A stretch of 64,000 nucleotides of DNA from Acanthamoeba castellanii str. Neff (lineage: Eukaryota; Discosea; Longamoebia; Acanthamoebidae), in assembly GCF_000313135.1 (NCBI RefSeq), contig NW_004457406.1:163509-227508 (forward strand). Reading direction: 5' to 3'. Positions 37,120 through 52,900 of this stretch are shown here, in pieces. The notes below the pieces were generated by a model that was not told where the DNA came from, did not search any database, and was given only the letters and a program-made list of their open reading frames with translations. A program made the position numbers and the translations under genes. Numbering within the stretch: the first letter of the stretch is position 1; each line of letters opens with the position of its first letter.

Positions 37120-37660
37120 TTACATCAGGAATTGAAGGAGGCGTAGGAGGTCATTGTGTTTCATGCGCAGGAGAGCCTTTGTGAGGATGTCAGCTGGCAT
37201 TGTAGTCATCAGCTCATGCTTGAGGACTATGAGACCCTTCACAATCAAGTCACAGACATGATGGAGCTTGATATCATAGTGCTTGATCTGTGAGTGAAAC
37301 ATCATTTGTTGTTGGTTGGCGATGGCTATTGAGCTCTGGTTATTGTTGTGGATAGTGATTGGAATGGATTTGTTGATGTTGAGGCTTGAGAAGAACTTGT
37401 GGATGTAGATGGCTTGTTTGGTAGCTTCAGAGATTGAGTGGTATTTGGCTTCAGTGGATGAGAGCGCAACAGTCATCTGTGCCTTAGAGGTCCACATGAT
37501 AGGTCCTCCAGCAAGCACAAAGAAGTATCCTGAGATGGACTTGCAGTTGATTGTGTTGCTTCCCCAGTCAGCGTTGCAGTAGCTGATGGGAACAAGGTTG
37601 ATCAGACAGACCATAGTCAGGTGCTTGTAGGTGATGGCCAGGTCAGCGAGGGTACATGCC
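37120..37660 (-). pseudogene. Copia RNase H domain remnant
   Basis: Open from 37614 to 37120 (164 codons) with the copia RNase H signature: YCNADWG, SISGYFFVLAGGPIMWTSK, VALSSTEAKYHSISEATKQ, and a C-terminal helix HYDIKLHHVCDLI. Upstream codons (DLAITYKHLT) extend the similarity a few residues before it breaks at the captured aquaporin segment. No reverse transcriptase remains. Confidence 0.85.
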
Positions 37661-38020
37661 TAAAGGCCAGGGCTGAGGGGCTGACCATCATGGCGCTGGT
37701 GTTCACCATCAGCCAGGTCTCAGGCGCCCACTTCAACCTGTCCACCTCCCTCGCCTTCTCCCTGCGCCACGTCTTTGAGTGGTGGCGCCTCCTCTACTAT
37801 CTGCCCACCCAGTTCATCAGTGCATCCAGTCATCATTGTGTGCATGTCGTGTTGTGTTGTGTTGACTGAGACTGTACTGGCGCACAGGAGCGATGATGGA
37901 GGGTCTGCTGGTGATGGGTTTTCTGGGGAAGGAGGGCAACATGGGCGCCACACTGCCTGACAGTGTAAGCATTGAGGCCAGCCTCGCCATGGAGGTCGTC
38001 TTCTCAGCGCTGATGAACTT
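37660..38020 (+). pseudogene. Captured aquaporin (MIP) gene fragment inside the retrotransposon
   Basis: Opposite in orientation to the element. Exon-like part 1 (about 37662-37817) reads AEGLTIMALVFTISQVSGAHFN, then FSLRHVFEWWRLLYYLPTQF, the first half of an aquaporin up to TM3; part 2 (about 37890-38020) reads EGLLVMGFLGKEGNMGATLP, ASLAMEVVFSA. The signature NPA box is changed to N-L-S. Between them is an intron-like sequence ending GCGCACAG, so the piece came from genomic DNA rather than spliced mRNA. It is truncated at both ends and not functional. It replaces the end of integrase and all of reverse transcriptase. Confidence 0.8.
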
Positions 38021-38628
38021 ACCACAGCACTGCTGGTGTACTCACCACCGTTGTTGGACTGGAATGCTTGCATGTGTGTTGAGAGTGGTGTTGATGTGAT
38101 GTAGTCTTTCAGGTGATTGAGGACCTTGCTTTTCTCACTGAGGAAGTGGATGGTGGTGTGCTGGGTGCAGTTGTCAATGAACAATACAAAGTACAGTTTC
38201 CTGGTGAAGGAGTGAGTGGGGAACAGGCCACAGACATTGGAGTGTACAATGTGCATGGGTGTGGACAAGTGCAGTGCTGGGCCAGAGCCAATGGCGTGGC
38301 GGTGTTGCTTGGCCTGAATGCAGGCCTTGTGTGTTGACAGCATAGAGCCAGGCTTGATGGAGATGTAAGTTGCAGTGGACATGGCCAGCTGTTGACGCTT
38401 GGCTCCAATGTGCCCCATGCAGAGATGGAGTAGGTCAAGTGTCATGGTGTGTGTTGACCTGGAGGCGAGGGTGTGTGCTGTGGACGCTGAGGACAAGGGG
38501 TGTAGATCCATCACCAGTAGGTTCTGTGTTGCTTGAGCTGTCAGAGGTGGGAAGGCTGGCAGAGGGTGGTGGATCTTAGTGCTGTTGTGATTGAGTGTGA
38601 TTGTGCACAGCATCAGTGCTCCCAACAA
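38021..38628 (-). pseudogene. Copia GAG-pre-integrase and integrase core remnant
   Basis: Minus-strand reading shows the His-His-Cys-Cys zinc region (LHLCMGHIGAKR ... THKACIQAKQHR), IVHSNVCGLF (Asn where the first catalytic Asp is expected), YFVLFIDNCTQHTTI, and QAFQSNNGGEYTS with the catalytic Glu region and Asn in place of the second Asp. Two Asp-to-Asn changes (GAC to AAC on this strand) fit mutational decay. Similarity stops where the aquaporin fragment begins. Confidence 0.8.
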
Positions 38629-39500
38629 GTAGCATCTTGACAGGTGGGAGTGGGTGTTCTATGGCGATGTAGGTGCATTCCTGCTGTAGAAGAGCAGCCT
38701 TGCACTTGGTGTCACACTGTTTGACACTGTGCCTGGGGTGGGTGCAGTAGGTGCATTGCAGGGTGGGATCAAACAGGAATTGCTGTTTGGCGTTCATGTC
38801 CTTTCTGTTGTTGGGCCTGTGCATGTTCATGGTGGAACCTGAGGGGCCACTGCCATAGTGCTGTGGCTTGTGGTCCTTCTTCTTGGTGCTGCCACCACCC
38901 TGGCCATGCATGGGAGGAGAGGCCTTTGGCGTGGCCTTGGTGGTGGGCTGAGCTGACAAGAAGAGCAGGGAGTTGCAGCCTGAGTCTGTGCCTCCAGTGT
39001 TGTTGATGATTGATGACTTGTGCTGGAGCAGTGTGGACCTTGTGAAGGTGAGTGTGACCTTGGCCTGAGTGGGAATGATGGTGGTGATGCCCAAGTATGA
39101 TGATGGTAGCCCGCGTAGGATGATGGTTTTGGTGTTGCCCATCCTGATGTTGGTGAGCTCAGCAAAGTCCCTGAGATTGTGGTTGACATTGGGGCTGTTG
39201 AAGTGGGCCAAGATAGCGTCATAGGCTTCCCTGGGTGTAGTTCTGTCCCTTGTGAGAGGGTGGTGTCAACCCATTGGGTGTAGCTGGTGATTCAACATTG
39301 TGTGTCAAAGGTGGCTGCCTTGGTAGGGGCGATCTGACTGATGGTGACAGGGAGAGTGGGCTTCTCCTCCTTGCCAGTTGTGATGTGCCATAGATTCTGC
39401 CCTAGAAGGCAATCAATGATGTTGTCTTTCCACATGTAGTAGTTGGTGGCCCTGATCAGTCAAACACTGTTGCTCTTGTTGGTTGTTGTGGTCATCTTAT
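38576..39500 (-). pseudogene. Copia gag remnant with zinc knuckle
   Basis: The longest open part (39211-38576) has AHFNSPNVNHNLRDFAEL, ILRGLPSSYLGITT, a Gly/Lys-rich linker and a CX2CX4HX4C knuckle (CTYCTHPRHSVKQC). The upstream part near 39500-39250 still reads as gag (YYMWKDNIIDCLLGQNLW) but contains an in-frame stop and a frame change, so the gene is broken. Confidence 0.8.
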
Positions 39501-39510
39501 AGCATGACAA

Positions 39511-39521
39511 GGCCCATAACC
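39511..39521 (-). other. Primer binding site for half initiator tRNA-Met
   Basis: Directly inside the 5' LTR, the minus strand reads GGTTATGGGCC. This is complementary to the anticodon stem-loop of initiator tRNA-Met (GGCCCATAACC), not to a tRNA 3' end. Priming by a cleaved half tRNA-Met is known for Drosophila copia and Ty5-type elements. Confidence 0.8.
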
Positions 39522-39705
39522 TGTCAGAAGTAGAGGAGTCTGAAGAGACATGTGACATGTATTACTAGAGTATGACAAGAAAATGACAGATGATAATGAC
39601 CTATTTAAGGTGTGAGAAGATAGACGTTGAAGAACGTTGAAATGACCAGGAGAGACACTAACGGCAATGAGGTCGTTTGACGCCGTTGAGGGTGTGACTC
39701 GGACA
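39522..39705 (-). repeat. 5' LTR of the copia element
   Basis: 184 bp, TGTCAGAAGTAG to CTCGGACA on the plus strand. It keeps more CpG than the other LTR. The target duplication GGCAT follows at 39706-39710. Confidence 0.92.
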
Positions 39706-39771
39706 GGCATTGCCTGCTGGGTAAGTGAGGCAGGTTTCCACCTCTGCGGTAAGGGTGCTGCTGGTAGGCAA

Positions 39772-39843
39772 TCCTCGGTAGCTTAGTTGGTAGAGCGCAC
39801 GGCTGTTAACCGTGAGGTCGCAGGTTCGAACCCTGCCCGGGGA
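39772..39843 (+). tRNA. tRNA-Asn (GUU), copy 2
   Basis: Identical over 72 nt to the copy at 30692-30763, with anticodon GTT at 39805-39807 and a T4 terminator at 39850-39853. The retrotransposon target duplication ends 61 bp upstream. The 5' flank (39730-39771) shares CAGGTTTCCACCTCTGCGGTA and TGGTAGGCAA with copy 1. Confidence 0.96.
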
Positions 39844-39984
39844 GTCCTGTTTTGCACACTTGTTTCGGTCATCCAAAAGTGGCGAGGATTGGCTCGGCTT
39901 TCACATCTCCATTTCGCCGATTGGGGGAGCTTAATTTGGGCGCCACCAGTTTGCGTTTCTTTTTCAAACGCCACACACACAACG

Positions 39985-46658
<6,674 letters not shown>

Positions 46659-46795
46659 AAAATGTGATGTTTGTTTGTTGCGTTGAAAAAGTAAATAATA
46701 ATAATAACAAAAGAACAACGTGTACAATGGGTGTGTTGCGTGCTGCGCAGTTGGATGCCGTGGTGCGGCCGAGTGCAGTGAGGTGCGTGTTGTGT

Positions 46796-49447
46796 TTACA
46801 GGTTGGGGTGGTCTTTGATGCGGCGGATGAGCTCCGATGTCGACATGCCCTCCGTGCGCGGCAGCACCTTCGTAATACCTGCACTCGTGCACGCCCCACC
46901 GCAAACCACCCGCCATCAGCGCGCGGTGTGTGTGTGTGTGTTGCGTGCGCGTGTCATTGGTGGGGGGATGGGCGGTACCGAGCTCGCGCGCGCCGGCGTA
47001 GAACTGGTCGTCGGGCGTGTCGTACTCGGGGCTCAGCGCCACCACGTGGATGTTGTGCTTCAACAGGAATTGCTGCACACCGCACACGCCGTCCACCCCT
47101 TCTTAGCCCACATGCGCCCGATGGGGGGCGGGAGGGGGCGGGGGCGTACGACGGGGAGGTCGAAGCAGGGGGCGTTGGGGATGACCTCGTGGACGAACTT
47201 GCAGGCGGCGACGGCCTCGCACCGCTCCTTGTGGGTCATGATGGGCCGGCGCTTGTACACCTCGCAGTCCTCGTCGTTGCACACGCCCACGTACAGACGC
47301 GTCCCGAAGCGCAGCGCGTTCTCGAACAAACGCATGTGACCTGGTGGTCCCCAACACCACCACCACCACCACGTCAGCGTGTGTGCGGCGTGCGTGTGCG
47401 GTTGAGTGTGTGCGGTTGAGCGTGTGCGGTTGAGCGTGTGCGGTTGAGCGTGTGCGGTCGGTACCGACGTGGCAGAGATCGAACACGCCGCTGGCGTAGA
47501 CGTTGCGGCACACGCTGAACATGGGCAGGTTCATCTCGTGGCACAGGTCGGCGAACACGGCCACGTAGTAGAAGAGGCACACGGAGAAGGTGGCCAGGTT
47601 GTGGAACAGCGACAGCATCGCGAACACCACCACCCACGGATGCAGCTCCCGCTTCGCCATCTGCATCACACACCGCACACACCGCACGCACACAGCACAC
47701 ACCGCACGCACCGCACACGCGGAGTCAGGCACTCGCACGACCGCACACGCACACCTACACGCGGGGGGGGGCGAGGCGTACGGTGGCGAGGATGAGGTCG
47801 GAGGTGACGACGGACATGAAGATGCCGTCGCAGATGATGTCCCAGTGCGTCGAACGAGCCCTGTCAACATAAATTACATAAATATATAATGTATACCAAC
47901 ATACAAGTATATCCAGCATTATATGTAAGGATATCGAGCACATATAAATAGTATATGCGTGTGTGTTGTGTGCGGTGTGTGCGGTGTGCGGTGTGGGTGT
48001 GCGGTGTGGGTGTGTGGGTACCGGCCGACGACGAATTGGATGGTGAGGGCGGGGATGACGCGGTAGAGGAGGCAGAAGACGAGGCCGTTGCGGGTCGAGT
48101 AGTGCTCCTTGGGCAGCAGCAGCGCCTGCACGATGAACGAAAAGTACACCAAATAGTACAACGCTGCCCACGCCACACCACGCCACACCGCACACACCGC
48201 ACACGCGGTTAGTCGACCGCACACGCGCGATCGCACACGCCGAAAACGAGGAGAAGTGAGTACTGGAGACGGCCTGCTGGAGGGTGAAGTCGATGGGCAG
48301 CGTGTGGAGGAGCGCGTAGAACCAATCCAACCCGACCACCGCCCTCACCAGCGCGATCTGTCCATGACCGACGTCAGTCACGGAACCACACACGACACAC
48401 GACACGACACACACGACACGACACGACACGACACACCGACACACACGACACGGCACGACACACGCGACACGGTGCGTACGATGTTGAAGGCGAAGAGGGC
48501 CTCGCCGGGTCCGGTGAGGATGGAGAAGCGGAGGACGCCGTTGCGGAAGGCCGAGAAGTGTTTGTGCATGAACAGCACCTGCGCCGTCTGCACGATGTAC
48601 CACTGCAGGTCCGTGTCCTGCACCCACCACCACCACCACCACCACCCACATTGTTGGAATTCCGTGTGCGTGTGCGGGCGTGTGTGCGTGGTGTGCGTGT
48701 GCGCGTGTGCGTGCGTGCGCGTGTGCGTGTGTGCGTGGCGGTATGGAAGGGTACCTTGATGCCGACGATGGCGCAAAGGACGAGGGAGAGGAAGATGGTG
48801 CCCACGTTGGCACAGCAGAACGCGAACAGCTCGCCGATGGGCGAATGGTTTCTGAAACAGAAACAGGACACGCAACGAACGGTAAGCGCCGTGTGTGTGA
48901 TCGTGCCGTGCGTGCCGTGCGTTCGTGTCGTGTGCCATGTGCGTTGCGTACCGGATGCGGCGGGCGTGTCTGCCGTCGATGGAGTCGAGCGTTTGGAAGG
49001 CGAAGGCCAAGATCACCGCAGCCGCCGTAATCAAACGCGGGAATTGGTCCTGTTGTTGATTGATTTATTTGATTGATTAAATCAATCATTTGGCGTGAAA
49101 GGCAATCAACCAAAGAAGTCCATCACAAGATGAAAACTTTAATGAAAGAAATTAAATGGCAAAATTCGTAATCTAATTGTCATTCATAAATGGCGGGGGA
49201 ATGGGGGAATGGGGAGGGCCGGTACCATGTACATGTAGCAGAGGTAGTAGGCGTGCACGAGGCACATGAGGCCGGAGAGGGAGAGCACGTTGGGCGCTAC
49301 GTGGTCGGGCACGAATTGCGCTACGTAATCCCAGAAGGGCGCCATGACCTTGGACGTGATGGAGCGGTCCTCGATCCGCGCCGTGAATCGCGCCACGTTG
49401 GCCTTCTCGGGTGGCGTCAGAAACCAGTCCCACAAATTGAGCGGCAT
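46796..49447 (-). CDS. Fused CDP-alcohol phosphotransferase / cytidylyltransferase
   Basis: About 11 minus-strand exons. The N-terminal part is a CDP-alcohol phosphatidyltransferase of the choline/ethanolamine phosphotransferase type: start PLNLWDWFLTPPEKANVARF, PNVLSLSGLMCLVHAYYL, then LDSIDGRHARRI with NHSPIGELFAFCCAN, and several later membrane helices. After the last helix come NVYASGVFDLCHVG|HMRLFENALRFG (HxGH nucleotidyl-transfer motif), LYVGVCNDED, PIMTHKERCEAVAACKFVHEV, and RTEGMSTSELIRRI, which together form a choline/ethanolamine-phosphate cytidylyltransferase domain. The two last Kennedy-pathway steps (making CDP-choline or CDP-ethanolamine, then moving the headgroup to diacylglycerol) are thus in one chain. 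The CDP-alcohol motif DGxxARx8Gx3Dx3D has Ala in place of both final Asp residues, so that half may be inactive. The last residues are KDHPNL. Confidence 0.85.
47391..47460. repeat. 14-mer (GCGTGTGCGGTTGA)n minisatellite
   Basis: About four to five near-perfect tandem copies in an intron of the fused lipid gene, with looser copies flanking. Confidence 0.85.
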
Positions 49448-49900
49448 CTCTCTTCTCTTCTCTTCTCTCTTCTTCTACTCGGCTCAAGATTGATTCTTGA
49501 TAAGAAATGGAAAAACAGAGTTTGTGTTGACCGAGGCAAACGTCAACACGTGTCGCCCCGAACACCAACAACCAGCCAAGCCAGCCGCCTGAACAAACAA
49601 ACAAGCTTCAACTAGCTTGTTTTGGTTGTCTTTTCATCTCTTCAATCGATCATCTATGCACGTACCGATCCACGATCTGGCTTCCTCTCAATCAAAGAGG
49701 CATTGACAAGACCACCAGCATCAAGGGGTAGGGACCCCAGCTTGATCGTTGACTCTTCCAGGTACGTTCTCTGCGATGTTTGTGTGCCTTGCGTGCGTTT
49801 CATAACTTTTAACAAATGATTGCGTGCGGGCCGTGTGCGCACACGACACACAACCACGCGACACAGGGCTGCCAGGAACGACATGTCGCAACGCTACGAC
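49448..49900. other. Intergenic region with hairpin
   Basis: Between the fused lipid gene start and the flippase stop, both on the minus strand. It includes a CTTCT/CTCTT run just upstream of the lipid gene ATG and a 9 bp stem, AAACAAGCT (49599-49607) and AGCTTGTTT (49614-49622), with a 6 nt loop. The rest shows no coding signal. Confidence 0.45.
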
Positions 49901-52900
49901 TCAGTTGTCCGAATCTGAGTCGTTGAAGGCGCTGCTGGAGCTGGCGAGGAGGGGCTCCCCCAGGCGACTGTAGCCACCGCTCTTGGTGCCCGCGGCCTTG
50001 ACCGAGCCCGTGGCCGCCCACTCGGCTTGAATCGGCACCGGCGACGCCTCCGGGTTGTCTATTCATATTCGATAGGGAGGGACAACACACGCGCGGGTGA
50101 GCACACGCACACACCGCACGCACCGCACGCACACGCCGCACACGCCGCACACACGAAGTGGGAGAGTAGGGTGTACCGCTGAGAGAGCCGTAGTTCTTGG
50201 AGGAGGACTTGATGTGGCGCTTCTTGAGAAGGCGGTCCTCTTCCTGCAAAATTTGCCACGGCTCCGGGAAGAAGTTGCGCTGCACACTGTGGAGCAGCCA
50301 AGCCAAGCCAAGCCAAGCCAAGCATTGCGATGAGCATGAGCAAGCAGAACTCGCGTGTGTGTCGTGCGGTGTGTGCGGTGTGTGTCGTGCGGTGTGTGCG
50401 GTGATACGTACTAGGCGAAGAGGAAGTCGGGGAGGAGGCAGGCCACGGTTCCCAGCAAGACCCATAGATAAATGATTGGCATGGTACACATGTGGACTGT
50501 GTGCGCACACAACAACAAAGGGTGAGCCCAAGCGGCGTTGAGAAGAAGAAGATGAAGAAGAAGAAGAAGTGCTGAGAGTCGAGGCGTACAGAAAACGAAA
50601 AATTGGTTGGGGAAGAAATAGATGACGGAGCCCTCGCCCAGCACGAGGATAATGTACAGCAGGAGACTGCCCCACACGGTGAAGTGGACCAACCAATTCC
50701 AGTTGCTGTTGCACGACGACACACGACGACACACGACACACACGACAACACACGACAACACACGACAACACACGACACACACGACACACACGACACACAC
50801 GACACACACGACACACACGACACACACGACAATCAGAACTCGTCCGAAGCGCTAAAGAAGCACGCGTGTGGTGGAGGAACGGTACTTAACGTGGAGGAAG
50901 AGCTTGAGGAAGATGACGATGATGCCGACGAAGAGGATGGCGTGGCCCATCGAGTAGAAGCCCGTGTCCAGGCCCGACGTGTCCTGGAGCCCGTCGGCCC
51001 ACAGGAAGTAGGCCCCGAAGAAGATCACTGAATGCCGCCCCACGAGTCAGCAGCGACACAATTATAAATAACATGAATATTTAATAATAATAATAATTGA
51101 AAAGAAAATAGTAATTGAAATAAAGACTTGGTGGGCGGAGGCGGTACCGAGGGAGTGGTAAATGGAAGCGGCGAACCAGCCGCAGAGTGACCACATGGTG
51201 AAGACCCCATTGCTCTGCACGCGCTTGTACACGTGCGGGTTCTGTCGTCGACGCGACACACGCACACGACACGACCAACGACACGACACGCAAGACGCAC
51301 AGACGATACGGGTGAGAAGTTGTACGAGGGGAGTGAACAAGAAGACGACGGGGCGACTGTACGGCTTCGATGACACGATGGGAGATGTCGGTCTCGAACA
51401 CGGCCACGGCGATGGGCGGCCACGCGGTGAAGAGGATGTTGAAGAAGGTCATGACCCAATCGTCGTACAGCGTCTGCACACAATCACGCACACACGCACG
51501 CACGCAAGACGACACACGACACGACCAGACGATGATGATGATGATCAGACGCGCGTGCAACACGCGGGCTGCACAGCTGGAGCGTAAAGCGTACCTGGCT
51601 GGAGAAGCCGGAGAAAATGCCGAACCACACTTGGGCCAAGAACACGGCCGCGTTCTTGTAGAACGAGTAGTGAATGATCAACGCATTCCTGTATTCACAC
51701 ATATTACATTCCTGTAAGTCTGCATGTTGTGTCGTGTGCCGTGTGTCGTGGCGTGTGCGTGTGTGCGTGCGTGTGCGTGCGCGTGCGCGTGCGTATACCT
51801 GATCATGGAGTAGCGCCCGTGCACGCACAGGAGGCGCTTAAGGTGGCGGAACTGGTGCAGGGCAAAGTCGGAGGCGCGGGCGGCTTGGTTGCCCTCCTTG
51901 CCGTAGATGCCCACGCCCACGTTGGCCTCCTGGATCATGCCCACGTCGTTGGCCCCGTCGCCGATCGACAGACACACCTCCTTCGACGTCTCCTTGATCA
52001 GCCGCACCACCTTGGCCTTCTGCAGCGGCGTCACACGATTGCAAATCACTGCGCAACACGGCACGGCACGACCAACGACACGACACACGCACCACCACGA
52101 CGATGGGGTCAGAAAGTGCGATGTGGGCGCATAAGCGGTCGATAGTGAAAGAGTACCTGAGTGGCAGCTGCGGGCCAGGTTGTAGAAGAGGGTGCGGTGG
52201 TCCTTGAGGGCGAACTTGATGCTGCCGCCGTCGATGACCAACGCGCGCTTCCGCTTCTGCGAGTGAATGGAAAGACTGTCAACGTTCTCCTTTCGATAGA
52301 GAAAGAGGACGCAACACGACACGACACATACGACGTGACACACGCACACACGACATAAGCAAAAATTGAGATAAGCCCACGTACATAGAACGCACATAGA
52401 ACACGCGCGACAAAACACACACATAACACGACACGACACGACACACATGACACACGATGTGCAGTGCAAGAGGCCATGCGTACGAGCTGTGTTTGCGAAG
52501 CAGTGCGGCTTTCGTCGTAGTCAGCGCTGTCTTGCGGTTGGTGCTGGGTCAGCAGCTCCAGACATTCCTCAGTCGACTCGGCGTTGATGATGATCAACTG
52601 TCCATTCCGCACACGCCACGACACACGACACACGCCACAACACACAATGCCGTCAGCTGAACGCCCTCAGCGCGCTACAAATGCGTGCAGTGCGTATTAA
52701 TACCTCCATGTCGCCATTCAGCAGGCGGGACGAGTAGCCGATGTTGATGGCCGTCGCCTGCTTGTCGCCGGTGATCACCCACACGCGCATGCCAGCCTGC
52801 TCGCGCACGAATCGTGCTCAGCCCATGGCTGTACGCAGACAGTCGCGACAGAAGTGTAGTTGTTTGGCGTTACGCACCTCGAGCAGGTAGGCGATGGTCT

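Larger units (their letters stand above)
36916..39705 (-). mobile_element. Decayed Ty1/copia LTR retrotransposon with captured host DNA
   Basis: A 2.8 kb element on the minus strand. Two LTRs of about 183 bp begin TGTCAGA or end TCTGACA, and a perfect 5 bp target duplication GGCAT flanks it (36911-36915 and 39706-39710). From 5' to 3' on the minus strand: primer site at 39521, gag with zinc knuckle, GAG-pre-integrase and integrase core, an aquaporin fragment where integrase C-terminus and reverse transcriptase should be, RNase H, and a purine tract beside the 3' LTR. Order integrase before RNase H is that of Ty1/copia. Stops and frameshifts show it is dead. CpG is depleted throughout. Confidence 0.92.
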
